From the NCBI GenBank assembly GCA_001873365.1, contig MNYZ01000049.1, forward strand, positions 17,292 through 81,291: a stretch of DNA of 64,000 nt. The letters are read 5' to 3'. Below the pieces are notes generated by a model. That model did no database searches. It worked only from the letters and a program-made list of their open reading frames with translations, and had not been told where the DNA came from. The stretch comes from Oscillatoriales cyanobacterium CG2_30_40_61 (GTDB lineage: Bacteria > Cyanobacteriota > Cyanobacteriia > Cyanobacteriales > Microcoleaceae). Each line of letters opens with the position of its first letter. Position 1 is the stretch's first letter. Shown piece after piece: positions 29,562-39,137 of the stretch. Position numbers and translations under genes: made by a program.

Positions 29562-30359
29562 TTAAACTCGGTTAGGAATTGGAGATTGTCCGGCTTTGAA
29601 TTTGGGGATAAAAGTATATTTGAGATAAATTCCGAAAGCCGTGATTAGGATAATTATGACTGTCCAAATCCCAATGGGACTGGGAACCAAAAAAATCGCT
29701 TCTAATTGATTAATTTCTCCGGGTTTAAGTTTCCAGACGACCTGTTTTCCCTGGGATTCAATATTGAATAATAGGGGTTCTCCCCCGCTTTTAGAAATAG
29801 TCATAGGATTAATCACCCTCGCCCCCCAGGGAGTGGTTAAGACAAATTCTAGTTCTAATAGGTTTCCCGAACTAATTAATACATTTTCTGAGGTGGAAAG
29901 TAGGGAAAGCGATCGCAAATCTAATTCTAAATTCAGATGATTGCATAAGGCAAAAAACCAATTGTTTTGTTTAAGATCTAAATTTGCAGAAAATTGAGGA
30001 AGTTCAATATCAGATTTTTTCTTGAATTTTTTAGTATTGAATTCAGCAGGATTAAAAAATTGATTGAATTTTGTCTCTAAATCCTTACCATTATTAAAAG
30101 GAATGGTAACTAATATTTCCTGTTGAGACAGTCGTTTGGTGTTTCCCCTTAACTGTTTAACCCGTCCTTCTAAACTGGATATCCATTCATCAATGACATC
30201 ATTACTAAAATTAGTTAGTTGTTCTCCTAATTGAATCTTTTGAACTATTTCACCATGGGTTTGATCTTGAAATTCTACTCCCACATCATATCGAACACAG
30301 CCACTTAACAGAAAAATGGCACAAAAAACAATAGTCAATTGTTTAATGATTTTGATCAT
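29562..30359 (-). CDS. DUF3153 lipoprotein, 265 aa
   Basis: The N-terminus is a lipoprotein signal with lipobox LSGC (residues ~18-21), so the mature protein begins at a lipidated cysteine. The sequence YDVGVEFQDQTHGEIVQKIQLGEQL and the NGKDLETKFNQFFNP motif are those of the cyanobacterial DUF3153 family. The C-terminus has one membrane helix (IWTVIIILITAFGIYL, about 230-250) and a short basic tail. The protein is therefore tethered at both ends. The function of the family is not known. Confidence 0.85.
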   Translation of the reverse strand: MIKIIKQLTIVFCAIFLLSGCVRYDVGVEFQDQTHGEIVQKIQLGEQLTNFSNDVIDEWISSLEGRVKQLRGNTKRLSQQEILVTIPFNNGKDLETKFNQFFNPAEFNTKKFKKKSDIELPQFSANLDLKQNNWFFALCNHLNLELDLRSLSLLSTSENVLISSGNLLELEFVLTTPWGARVINPMTISKSGGEPLLFNIESQGKQVVWKLKPGEINQLEAIFLVPSPIGIWTVIIILITAFGIYLKYTFIPKFKAGQSPIPNRV

Positions 30360-30479
30360 CGTTTTATCCCAAGCAATTATTGAATATTATATAGCGCGTC
30401 TTGATCAATTGTGTTAGGGTAGGGGGCGATCGCGATAACTTAAAGATTCTTAATCATTGTTGATGGCCGCAGTTGGGTT

Positions 30480-31805
30480 TTAAATACTAACTTCTTCCTC
30501 AATTTCTTCTTCTGATTCTTCTCTAACTTTAAAATACCAATAAAGATTAGCAACGGTTAAATTAGATGATTTTTCTAAATTGGCTAGATTTAATGTTCTA
30601 TAACCGAAATTTTCGGCATTTTCACTAACATAATTTTCGGCTTCTTTCCGTAAATCAGAACGCATTAAAAATTTAAGCTGTTGTTCTAAGGAAGAAGAAT
30701 GAGATTTTTCTTTTATATTTTCATAAAAAATCTGTTCGGGTGGTTTCTCAATAGCTTTTAAAGATGATTCTGAATTAGAAACAGAATTTAACTCGCTCTC
30801 GTTCAAATCTATACTTTCTAACAAATTTAAGTCAGAAGGAGGTAAACTGTTAAACCAATCAACTTGATTTTTCCATAGTTCTAAAGCTGCTAGATCATGA
30901 TTATGAATTCGGGTAATTTCAGGAAAAATAAAATCTAACTCATCTTGCGTTTGGCAATTTTCAATCACGTTTAAAGCATCTTGACGGATTTTATTTTGAA
31001 AATAGGATAGGCGATCGCTTAATGCTTTAGGTTCTCCTTGTAAATAATAGGTTATAGCGATCGCTTGTTCAATAATCCAAGCACATTCATATCGTCTCAG
31101 TTGACCTGCGGTTGAGGTTTCAGAAAGAATATGAGGACTATTATAAATTGCCAAAGACTCACTTAACGTTTGTCGGGCGTTAGATAACTCGACATTTCTA
31201 GCATTAATATCTTGAATAGACGTAGCAATTTTTATAAGTTTGGTAGCTTCTAAAAATCGGCTATAAGCTTTAACAAACTCTAAACGGTGTTGATTAAAGG
31301 TAATATCTTGAGCAACTTGATCAATATGTTGAATAACTTCTAATCCTTGATTTCTTAACGCTTGTTTGAGATCAATAAATCCGTCTTTAACTTCTAATCT
31401 CAGTTGTTTAACATCTTCTCGTAATTTTAAAGTTTGCCATAAATTCACCGCCGAAAGAGCAGCAGTAACAGCTACACCCACACCAATAACAGCAGTAGTC
31501 GCTTGTAAAACACCTAAACTGCTTTGTAAATTATTTAACTGTCCTAAAACCGCTTGAAATCCCTGATTATTCTGATATATATTACCTGCTTTTATCACCA
31601 TATTTGCCCATGCTAGAAGGGGGTTAGCAGCAATAAAAGGCGCAAAAGGTGCATTATCAACCGTTAAACTTTTAGCGACTTCAACAAATTTACCCGTTAT
31701 CGGATCTCTTAATATGGGTAAAAGTTGACCTGTATTTGTCGTAGCTTGGATCAGCTTACCCGCAGCCCAAAGAGCTTGATTACCCGCACTAAAGATGTAC
31801 TCCAT
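30480..31805 (-). CDS. unknown protein, 441 aa, divergent partner of the dynamin-like GTPase
   Basis: No family recognised. The N-terminal ~90 residues are Ala/Asn/Gly-rich and start MEYIFSAGNQALWAAGK. A hydrophobic helix follows (TTAVIGVGVAVTAALSAVNLW, ~103-122; possibly membrane-inserting), then a helical region with a leading coiled-coil stretch (KLREDVKQLRLEVKDGFIDLKQ) through ~340, an acidic Ser/Glu linker, and a very acidic C-terminus (EESEEEIEEEVSI). It is divergently transcribed from the TerB-dynamin gene 178 bp away. A GTPase accessory or membrane-recruiting role is speculation. Confidence 0.7.
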   Translation of the reverse strand: MEYIFSAGNQALWAAGKLIQATTNTGQLLPILRDPITGKFVEVAKSLTVDNAPFAPFIAANPLLAWANMVIKAGNIYQNNQGFQAVLGQLNNLQSSLGVLQATTAVIGVGVAVTAALSAVNLWQTLKLREDVKQLRLEVKDGFIDLKQALRNQGLEVIQHIDQVAQDITFNQHRLEFVKAYSRFLEATKLIKIATSIQDINARNVELSNARQTLSESLAIYNSPHILSETSTAGQLRRYECAWIIEQAIAITYYLQGEPKALSDRLSYFQNKIRQDALNVIENCQTQDELDFIFPEITRIHNHDLAALELWKNQVDWFNSLPPSDLNLLESIDLNESELNSVSNSESSLKAIEKPPEQIFYENIKEKSHSSSLEQQLKFLMRSDLRKEAENYVSENAENFGYRTLNLANLEKSSNLTVANLYWYFKVREESEEEIEEEVSI

Positions 31806-31983
31806 TGCTTTTCTCCTTTATTTAGTCAGAGTAGAAAGTTAAGAAAATTTAACTTCTGTAAACAATTTATTTTTTTTGCAACCTTTGTTACACTTACTTA
31901 ACTGTAATTTAATTTGGAATAGTTTGCTTTTTTATGATACCATAGAATCATTAATAATTTAATAAATTCGATTGAACTGATAT

Positions 31984-34608
31984 ATGGACATCAGCTTAAT
32001 TAACTCTGAGTCTCTAGCTTTACTATCACGGATGGCAGGGCAAGATCTCCAGAAAAAAGATGCTACCCCGGCGGTAGTTTTTATGGCATCGTTGCTGTGC
32101 GTACTGATGGGGGTTATTTACCAGGATGGTAAAATTACACCTGAAGAAAGAGAACGTTGGCAAACTAATCTAACTCGCCTGATCCATCCTAACAGTAATT
32201 TAAAAAAATTAGTCCCTATTTTTACAAAACATATTCTTTTTTTAGGAATTCATAAAAACTTTAAGGACTTATTATTATTAATGTCTACTCTGTCTGATTC
32301 CGAGAAACTGTTATTAATCGGTTTTGGTTATCAAATGTCGGCTTCAGATGGTGAGATAGAACTTAGAGAAAAAGATTATTTAGAAAACCTTGCTGATCAA
32401 ATTAATATTGACTCTCGACATATACAAATTTTTGAATCAGCTTTTACCGACCTAGTTATTGAAGATCAAGAAGCTCTTGTTGAAGTTCATAGTTTACTTG
32501 ATCCGGCGCAATTTCAATTATTAGATAATATTTTTGTTTTAGCTGCTAAAAATATTGTTGAAGTTTTACCGACTAAACCTAAATTAAAACGAGATAAAAT
32601 TCGGGTTTTACCAAGTTATGATAACCTGAAACAGTTTCAAAATTATCGCCAAGAATTAGATAATATTTGTGATCAATTTTATAAAATTATTGATCAAAAT
32701 AAGCATCAAGTCTGGTCTAAAAATTTAATTGATGATATTCAAGAAATTTCCAATAAAAATCAATCAAAACGGTTTCGTGTAACGGTAGTTGGAGAATTTA
32801 GTCAAGGAAAATCAACCTTTTTAAATGCGTTAGTCGGTGAAGAAATCCAACCTGTACGAGAAATTCCTTGTACTGGGGTAGTGAGTGTTTTACGATATGG
32901 AGAGCAAAAACGGGTCATTTGTTGTTATAAAGATGGACATAAAGAAGATATTCTTATAGAAGATTATCAAGAAAAAGTGAGTATTTCGGAAGAAGCTGCT
33001 ATTGGAAATTTAAGTAATGAACTGGCTGATTGTGAAATTGAGGAAATTATTTTTGAACATCCTGATTTAGACATTTGTAGCAGTGGAGTTGAAATTATTG
33101 ATTCTCCTGGGTTGAATGAACATCCTGATAGAGAAGCGATTACTCAAAAAATTCTTAAAGATACGGACGCAGCTATTTTTATCACCAGTGCTTCCCGTTG
33201 TTTGGCTAAATCGGAACGAGATGTAATAGAAGGATTAAAAGTCACTTTAAATGCAGGATTATCTGATCAACCTGCTAATAATCTTTTTATTTTAGTTAAT
33301 TTTTGGGATTTGGTACAAACTGAGAAGGGACGCACTCAAATTCCTAAACGAATTGAAGAAAATATTCAGGGTAAAAACCCCATTATTTCAGGAGAAAATC
33401 GAATTCACTATATTTCTGCAAAATTAGCCTTAGATGCTATTGTGAATAATGAGCATAATGAATACATAGAAACTTTTGATTATTTTATTAATTGTATTCA
33501 AGACTTTTTAGTCAATGAGCGAGGTAAAATTGAAGTTACCTCTAATGTAAATCGAATTCAAGCATTAACTGAAATAGCCGATAATGATTTGAAACAGTAT
33601 GAGAAAATTTTAGAAGGAAAAATCAAAATTTCTGAATCAGCAAAACTGGAAATTTTCGAGAAAATTGGAGAAGCGAGTGGACTATATCTTAGAATTTCAG
33701 ATCAGGCAAAATATAGTGTAGCTGTTTCCCAGGAATACGCAACTGAATCTTGGAATAAATGGGTTCAAGGCTTGGAAGAACGTATAGTTAACAAAGGTGG
33801 TAAATTGACATCAGTACATTCACCTTTGGTAGAGCAGGAAAAAGTGTTACAGGATTACTGCGAACAATTTACTCAAGATCTTTCTGACGAAATACAAAAT
33901 TGGATTAATAATTTACAATCAGAAATTTTATCTCAACAAGCAAAAGAGCTAAATAGCGTAATTTATTCCGCATTAGAGGCAATTAGAAGAGATTTACAAA
34001 AATTGGGTAATCAGCTAGGAACCAATTTAGATGAACAATTTACTAGCAACATCGCGAGTAATATTCGAGCTAATAATTTGGGAATTAACTATTTCATGGC
34101 TGGTAGCGAAAATAATGATGAGGGTGAATTCAATATGTTTGGTGGTTTGGGAGCGGGATTGGGAGCGGGAGCAGTTGGATTAACCGCAGGTGTATTACTT
34201 GGCATTTTAGGCTTAGGATTTATCCCTGCAATCATTGGAGGTCTAGGGGGTCTAGCAACTGCCATTAGTTTTTTATTTGGTAAGCCAGATGAAGATGAGG
34301 TTTATAATCAGTGTAAGTGGCAAGTATATGACTTAGGTTTTAAAAAGTTTTTTGAGTCTGAAGAAGAAACTTTTAATAGAATTGTTGAAAATATTGAATT
34401 AGTTTATCAAGAAAGATATCTTGTAGTTGCTGATTTTATTGAGCAAGCGATCGCACTCTATGAAAATTTGATTGAGCAGCAAGAAGAAGCTCATACTAAA
34501 ACTTTAGAGGAAAAAGAAAAAACGATTGTTTGGATTAATCAACAACACCAAAAACTCGAAAAAATTCAAAATGAACTGGAGGCTATTGTTACTCAATTTA
34601 CCCGTTAA
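31984..34608 (+). CDS. TerB-like and dynamin-like GTPase, 874 aa
   Basis: The N-terminal ~165 residues resemble a TerB/tellurite-resistance helical domain (MGVIYQDGKITPEERERW, SASDGEIELREKDYLENL). A dynamin-family GTPase domain follows, with Walker A GEFSQGKST at 270-278, the T of PCTGVVSVL (switch I) and G3 DSPGLNEH near 373-380. Helical stalk regions and a two-span hydrophobic hairpin (GVLLGILGLGFIPAIIGGLGG, about 727-760) suggest a membrane-inserting paddle, and the C-terminus is coiled coil. Bacterial dynamin-like proteins remodel membranes, and some give stress or phage protection. It is divergent from the 441-aa gene. Confidence 0.85.
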   Translation: MDISLINSESLALLSRMAGQDLQKKDATPAVVFMASLLCVLMGVIYQDGKITPEERERWQTNLTRLIHPNSNLKKLVPIFTKHILFLGIHKNFKDLLLLMSTLSDSEKLLLIGFGYQMSASDGEIELREKDYLENLADQINIDSRHIQIFESAFTDLVIEDQEALVEVHSLLDPAQFQLLDNIFVLAAKNIVEVLPTKPKLKRDKIRVLPSYDNLKQFQNYRQELDNICDQFYKIIDQNKHQVWSKNLIDDIQEISNKNQSKRFRVTVVGEFSQGKSTFLNALVGEEIQPVREIPCTGVVSVLRYGEQKRVICCYKDGHKEDILIEDYQEKVSISEEAAIGNLSNELADCEIEEIIFEHPDLDICSSGVEIIDSPGLNEHPDREAITQKILKDTDAAIFITSASRCLAKSERDVIEGLKVTLNAGLSDQPANNLFILVNFWDLVQTEKGRTQIPKRIEENIQGKNPIISGENRIHYISAKLALDAIVNNEHNEYIETFDYFINCIQDFLVNERGKIEVTSNVNRIQALTEIADNDLKQYEKILEGKIKISESAKLEIFEKIGEASGLYLRISDQAKYSVAVSQEYATESWNKWVQGLEERIVNKGGKLTSVHSPLVEQEKVLQDYCEQFTQDLSDEIQNWINNLQSEILSQQAKELNSVIYSALEAIRRDLQKLGNQLGTNLDEQFTSNIASNIRANNLGINYFMAGSENNDEGEFNMFGGLGAGLGAGAVGLTAGVLLGILGLGFIPAIIGGLGGLATAISFLFGKPDEDEVYNQCKWQVYDLGFKKFFESEEETFNRIVENIELVYQERYLVVADFIEQAIALYENLIEQQEEAHTKTLEEKEKTIVWINQQHQKLEKIQNELEAIVTQFTR

Positions 34609-34643
34609 TTAACTAAGGGACGCAACGATCTATTACTAGGCTC

Positions 34644-34709
34644 AGAAACCGGGTTTCTCATGTTATCTATCGGTTATAACCGAACCTTTTGTTAAGAAAC
34701 CCGGTTTCT
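34644..34709. repeat. 66-bp inverted-repeat element, copy 1
   Basis: Arms agaaaccgggtttct (34644-34658) and agaaacccggtttct (34695-34709) are perfect 15-bp complements; each arm is itself near-palindromic. The interior reads atgttatctatcgg near its left side and ttttgtta before the right arm. The same 66-bp layout recurs at 35236 and 35905. Confidence 0.9.
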
Positions 34710-34813
34710 CTTTCCCAAGTTAATTGATAAAAATCATTCTGTCTTCCTTTCTTTCCTAAAAAAAATTAATTGAGTTGATTATTTTTGCTTAAATTTTTAC
34801 AGAGATTAAACCT

Positions 34814-35218
34814 ATGATGACAGCAGAAAAATATATGCAACTCCTCCAAGATTTTCCTCCTCGTCCCATTACCTCTGAAGAAGATTTTGCAGCGACTCAA
34901 ACTGTGATTAACAGATTACTAGATAAACCCGAACTCACCCCAGAAGAAGAAGACTATTTAGATGTTTTGGGTGCATTAGTTTCTGAATATGAAAATCAAC
35001 AAGAAGACCTGATTCCTGATATTTATGGTGTGGAGCTTTTAAAAGTTTTAATTGTGGAACGAAACCTTAAACAAAAAGACCTTGTTTCTATCTTTAAGAC
35101 AGAATCTATTGTCTCTGATATTCTAAATGAAAAACGCCAACTTACAACTCGCCATATTCAAGAATTATCAGAGTTTTTCCATTTTTCCCCTGCCGTATTT
35201 TTTCCAAATTTAAAATAG
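34814..35218 (+). CDS. HigA-like antitoxin/XRE regulator without an adjacent toxin, 134 aa
   Basis: The C-terminal half carries a helix-turn-helix of the XRE type (VLIVERNLKQKDLVSIFKTESIVSDILNEKRQL, partly quoted; ~75-110), ending LSEFFHFSPAVFFPNLK, typical of HigA-family antitoxins. The N-terminal half is an acidic helical region (PELTPEEEDYLDVLGAL). HigB-type toxins usually precede higA; here the 205-bp upstream region has only a repeat element, so the antitoxin is an orphan in this window. It may be a solitary regulator. Confidence 0.75.
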   Translation: MMTAEKYMQLLQDFPPRPITSEEDFAATQTVINRLLDKPELTPEEEDYLDVLGALVSEYENQQEDLIPDIYGVELLKVLIVERNLKQKDLVSIFKTESIVSDILNEKRQLTTRHIQELSEFFHFSPAVFFPNLK

Positions 35219-35235
35219 CAATTCGGAATAGGCTC

Positions 35236-35301
35236 AGAAACCGGGTTTCTCATGTTATCTATCGGCGACAATCGAAAGTTTTGTTAAGAAACCCGGTTTC
35301 T
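35236..35301. repeat. 66-bp inverted-repeat element, copy 2
   Basis: Same arms as copy 1, at 35236-35250 and 35287-35301. The interior differs from copy 1 in a few places (atcggcgacaatcgaaag). It starts 17 bp after the HigA-like stop, and ends 43 bp before the toxin stop on the opposite strand. Confidence 0.9.
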
Positions 35302-35344
35302 ATTTCCAAAGTTAATGGGTGTTATAATCCAAATATTCTAATTG

Positions 35345-35596
35345 CTATAATAATCGATCATAATCTGCATGGGAACCAATCCAAAACCATGCTATCTCAC
35401 CGTTTTCTTCGACTGCCAAGGCTCGATAGTGAATTCCAATCCGCACCGACCAGAACGGCCCCACCTTCTTAAAGTGCAGCGAAGGATATCGAGAATCCCC
35501 CTTGAGTAACTCATAGCATCGATCAGCTAGTTCTTGGATCTCATTCGGTAACTGTCGATAGTGATACCAGAAATCAGGGGTTGCACGATATTTCAC
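35345..35596 (-). CDS. ParE/RelE-superfamily toxin
   Basis: A small basic alpha/beta toxin-like protein. The first possible start is a TTG at 35608, but the GTG at 35596 overlaps the antitoxin stop as GTGA, a classical coupled overlap, giving 83 aa; I choose it. Sequence features are FWYHYRQLPNEIQELADRCYELL, LHFKKVGPFWSVRIGIHYRALAV and a WIGSHADYDRLL end, matching the RelE/ParE/HigB fold (core quoted for identity). The mode of action (mRNA cleavage or gyrase poisoning) cannot be inferred from sequence. Confidence 0.82.
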   Translation of the reverse strand: MKYRATPDFWYHYRQLPNEIQELADRCYELLKGDSRYPSLHFKKVGPFWSVRIGIHYRALAVEENGEIAWFWIGSHADYDRLL

Positions 35597-35793
35597 AGAT
35601 CGGTACAACGTCCTTCCCGTAGATGTTGCAGTGCTTGTTGAGCCAGCCCATCGAGCCGACCTGCTGTAACATCTTCTTCAAATTGCCGATCCCATATTTC
35701 TGCATCAAATTCTGCAAACCACACCCGGAAAGCGGCTAGTTCTTCTTTCGTTAATTGACTGACAGCACTTTCAATCTCCTGCAAATTACTCAT
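35593..35793 (-). CDS. antitoxin partner of the ParE/RelE-type toxin, 66 aa
   Basis: Encoded immediately before the toxin on the same strand, overlapping it by 4 nt at the chosen toxin start. The sequence MSNLQEIESAVSQLTKEELAAFRVWFAEFDAEIW is acidic and helical, a common form among small cyanobacterial antitoxins that lack a recognisable DNA-binding N-terminus. The assignment depends on gene order, size and overlap. Confidence 0.8.
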   Translation of the reverse strand: MSNLQEIESAVSQLTKEELAAFRVWFAEFDAEIWDRQFEEDVTAGRLDGLAQQALQHLREGRCTDL

Positions 35794-35904
35794 ACACTTA
35801 CAGTAAATTCAGCAATTAGAAATATAGCTAATTATACCACTATTCATCCAATTTAATCCTCTGTTATTGGGGGCTATTCCTCCTGATGTTTATAGCTAGA
35901 AACT

Positions 35905-35970
35905 AGAAACCGGGTTTCTCAGGTTATCTATCGGCGATAACCGAAAGTTTTGTTAAGAAACCCGGTTTCT
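35905..35970. repeat. 66-bp inverted-repeat element, copy 3
   Basis: Same layout as copies 1 and 2 (arms 35905-35919 and 35956-35970), interior atctatcggcgataaccgaaag. It ends 9 bp from the clpB stop codon, so its hairpin may also serve as a 3' end for clpB. Confidence 0.9.
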
Positions 35971-35979
35971 ATTTATTCA

Positions 35980-38604
35980 TCACTCTTGAACAGTTAACAA
36001 TTCCAGGGGTAAACGTTTAAAAACTAATCGTTCATTTTCGATATCAACAAAAATGGTATCCCCATTCACAAATTCACTGCGAAGAATTGCCTTAGCAATA
36101 GGTGTTTCTAATTCCCGTTGAATTGCCCGTTTTAACGGCCGAGCGCCATAGACTGGATCATAACCCACTTCTGCTAAGAAATCTAAGGCAGAATCCGATA
36201 ATTTTAACGCCATTTTTCGTTCCGCTAACCGTTTCGATAAACGTTCAACTTGCAGACTCACAATTTGTCGCAATTCTGATTTTTCTAAGGCATGGAAAAT
36301 GATCATTTCATCAATTCGGTTCAGAAATTCCGGTCGGAAACTTGCCCGCATTGCTTCTAATACCCGACTCCGCATTTCTTCATATTGGGAATCGGAGCCC
36401 GACACATCTAAAATATACTGTGATCCCACATTACTCGTCATAATAATAATGCTATTTTTGAAATCAACAGTATGACCCTGTGCGTCCGTAACCCGCCCAT
36501 CATCGAGGATTTGCAACATAATATTAAATACATCGGGATGGGCTTTTTCGATTTCATCAAACAGAATTACAGCGTAGGGACGGCGACGAATTGCTTCAGT
36601 TAATTGCCCCCCTTCATCATAACCAACATACCCCGGAGGCGCCCCAATTAAACGGGAAACCGCGTGTTTTTCCATGTATTCCGACATATCAATTCGCACC
36701 ATCGCTTCTTCCGTATCAAAGAGATAGGAAGCCAAGGCTTTTGCTAACTCCGTTTTCCCGACTCCTGTGGGGCCTAAAAAGATAAAACTAGCGACGGGAC
36801 GGTTGGGGTCAGATAACCCCGCTCTTGACCGTTGAATCGCATCAGCAACGGCCGTTACCGCTTGATTTTGACCGATAACTCGGTGGTGTAATTCATCTTC
36901 TAAATTTAGGAGTTTTTGCATTTCCGACTCGACTAATTTACTAATCGGAATTCCTGTCCATTTCGAGATAATTTCCGCAATATCGGCTTCAGTTACTTCC
37001 TCCCGTAATAGGGTTTTGCCACTGGTTTGAGTATTTTCTAATTGGGCTTCTATGGCTTTCAGTTTTTTCTTGAGTTCTTCCATTTTCCCATATTTTAATT
37101 CCGCCGCTCGGTTTAAATCATAGTTACGTTCTGCTTGCTGAATTTCAATATTAACCCGATCAATTTCTTCTTTGACCGATTGAATATCAGTGATCACATT
37201 TTTCTCCGATTGCCATTGGGAACTCAGGCTTTGTTGTTCTTGTTTTAATGTTCCTAATTCCGTTTCTATCCGTTCCAAACGTTCTAAAGAGGCAGCATCG
37301 CTTTCTTTTTTGAGCGATAAACGTTCCATTTCTAATTGCAAAATTCGCCGATCAATTTCATCTAATTCTTCCGGTTTAGAAGTAATTTCCATCTTTAATT
37401 TAGCCGCCGATTCATCGACTAAATCAATGGCTTTATCGGGTAAAAAGCGATCGCTAATATATCGAGTTGATAATACCGCCGCGGCTACTAAGGCACTATC
37501 GGAAATTTTTACCCCATGATGCACTTCATAACGTTCTTTTAATCCGCGTAAAATTGAGATAGTATCTTCAACTGTCGGTTGATCAACATAAACCTGTTGA
37601 AAACGCCGTTCTAAGGCGGGATCTTTTTCAAGATACTTGCGATATTCGTCTAGGGTTGTTGCCCCAATACAACGCAATTCTCCCCGGGCTAACATAGGTT
37701 TTAAAAGGTTCCCGGCATCCATCGCCCCTTGGGTTGCACCCGCCCCAACCACGGTATGAATTTCATCAATAAATAGAATAATTCCACCCTGAGAATCCGT
37801 AACTTCTTTTAATACCGCTTTTAAGCGTTCTTCAAATTCTCCTCGGAATTTTGCCCCGGCAATTAACGCCCCCATATCTAAGGCAATTAACCGTCTTTCT
37901 TGCAAAGATTGAGGCACATCTCCAGCAATAATTCGCTGGGCAAGACCTTCGGCGATCGCTGTTTTACCAACACCTGGTTCGCCAATTAATACCGGATTAT
38001 TTTTAGTTCTGCGGCTTAAAATTTGTATGGTACGGCGAATTTCATCATCTCGTCCAATTACCGGATCAAGTTTACCTTGACGGGCGGCTTCGGTTAAATC
38101 TCGACCATATTTTTCCAGGGATTCATATTTATTTTCGGGTGTTTGATCAGTCACTTTATTGTTTCCTCTAATTTGAGTAATAATAGATTTGAGTTTGGTT
38201 TCATCTAAGTGAAATTCTTGAAATAAAGCCTTGCCAAAACGATCATCTTTAGGATAAGCTAAAAATAGATGTTCAATGGAAATAAACTCATCTTTGTATT
38301 CTTGACGATAGACTTCGGCTCGGTCTAAAAGGGTATCTAAACTTCGACCTAAATAAACATTAGCAATTGCCCCAGTTATTTTAGGTTGACGATTAATAAA
38401 ATCATCGGTTCTTTCTCTAAATTTAGCAACAGATATTCCCGCTTTAGTAATTATGTTTTTAGTTAATCCGTCTTGTTCGAGCAACGCTTTCATTAAGTGT
38501 TCTGTTTCAATTTGTTGCTGTTGGGATTGTTTGACAAGTTCGGGAGTCCGGGCTAAGGCTTCCCAGGTTTTTTCTGTAAACTTATTCGGATCAGTTGGCT
38601 GCAT
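35980..38604 (-). CDS. clpB: ATP-dependent chaperone ClpB
   Basis: ClpB is a hexameric AAA+ disaggregase that rescues aggregated protein with DnaK/DnaJ/GrpE, also encoded in this window. At 874 aa it has the full layout: Clp N-terminal repeat domain (1-145), NBD1 with Walker A GEPGVGKT near 206-213, the middle coiled-coil domain (~400-530, [14 protein letters not shown] and following), and NBD2 with GPTGVGKT near 608-616. The cyanobacterial genome often has two ClpB copies, so which one this is cannot be told. The promoter region shows no CIRCE element. Confidence 0.95.
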   Translation of the reverse strand: MQPTDPNKFTEKTWEALARTPELVKQSQQQQIETEHLMKALLEQDGLTKNIITKAGISVAKFRERTDDFINRQPKITGAIANVYLGRSLDTLLDRAEVYRQEYKDEFISIEHLFLAYPKDDRFGKALFQEFHLDETKLKSIITQIRGNNKVTDQTPENKYESLEKYGRDLTEAARQGKLDPVIGRDDEIRRTIQILSRRTKNNPVLIGEPGVGKTAIAEGLAQRIIAGDVPQSLQERRLIALDMGALIAGAKFRGEFEERLKAVLKEVTDSQGGIILFIDEIHTVVGAGATQGAMDAGNLLKPMLARGELRCIGATTLDEYRKYLEKDPALERRFQQVYVDQPTVEDTISILRGLKERYEVHHGVKISDSALVAAAVLSTRYISDRFLPDKAIDLVDESAAKLKMEITSKPEELDEIDRRILQLEMERLSLKKESDAASLERLERIETELGTLKQEQQSLSSQWQSEKNVITDIQSVKEEIDRVNIEIQQAERNYDLNRAAELKYGKMEELKKKLKAIEAQLENTQTSGKTLLREEVTEADIAEIISKWTGIPISKLVESEMQKLLNLEDELHHRVIGQNQAVTAVADAIQRSRAGLSDPNRPVASFIFLGPTGVGKTELAKALASYLFDTEEAMVRIDMSEYMEKHAVSRLIGAPPGYVGYDEGGQLTEAIRRRPYAVILFDEIEKAHPDVFNIMLQILDDGRVTDAQGHTVDFKNSIIIMTSNVGSQYILDVSGSDSQYEEMRSRVLEAMRASFRPEFLNRIDEMIIFHALEKSELRQIVSLQVERLSKRLAERKMALKLSDSALDFLAEVGYDPVYGARPLKRAIQRELETPIAKAILRSEFVNGDTIFVDIENERLVFKRLPLELLTVQE

Positions 38605-39137
38605 ATTTATCCTCTACTTTGATGGTAATTAATTGATCGAAAATTAACAATATTAGGAAGGTTCTAAGTTAGAGATTTCCTATAACACTTTCTTACTATA
38701 TCTGACTTTATTAGGATAGTTTATCTTATTTTCACGACTTTTTGAGTACGGTTCACCGAAAATTAGGTGCTAGGTGTTGGGAAGTCTGACCGGGAGAAAA
38801 GAATATAACAGTTAATCTTAAAATCTGAAGGTTTAAGGGAAATTAATATAATTAAAGCATTTCGGACAGTGACAGGACTTGCGCAAGCATAGTGTGCAGT
38901 AAGCCAGCGAACGCTGCCAAGTGTTCAAGTATTTGCGCCAGCAATATAAAATTTAGACACAAAAATTATACTGATTGACAGATATTTAACAGTCAATTCA
39001 ATTGAGAAGTTAAACTGGTCTAATACCGAAGAAAAATCAGGAAAGTTAATCAAAATCAAGAATTTTCCTAAAAATCAAAAAGTCCAATTCCCAGCTATTT
39101 ATACAACTGATTTACACTTGCTATATATTCTCCTAAT
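38605..39137. other. 533-bp intergenic region upstream of clpB
   Basis: AT-rich gap holding the clpB promoter and the 3' flank of the ATPase module. The only structured sequence is a stretch near 38872-38945 beginning acaggacttgcgca, which resembles the end of the 17-bp inverted repeat at 45082. I found no ORF, CIRCE element or RNA gene. Confidence 0.5.

Noticed and set aside
29397..29648. 83-codon plus-strand frame upstream of scpA
   Set aside because: It translates the attacga heptamers and the agagacg palindrome and overlaps the 3' end of the DUF3153 gene; not a gene.
35281..35472. 63-codon plus-strand frame across the toxin gene
   Set aside because: Antisense to the toxin and starts in the 66-bp repeat; no support.
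34644..35970. CRISPR-like direct repeats
   Set aside because: The three 66-bp copies are hundreds of bases apart, with genes between them, and no cas genes are nearby.
38605..38760. CIRCE or heat-shock operator upstream of clpB
   Set aside because: I looked for TTAGCACTC-N9-GAGTGCTAA and found none.
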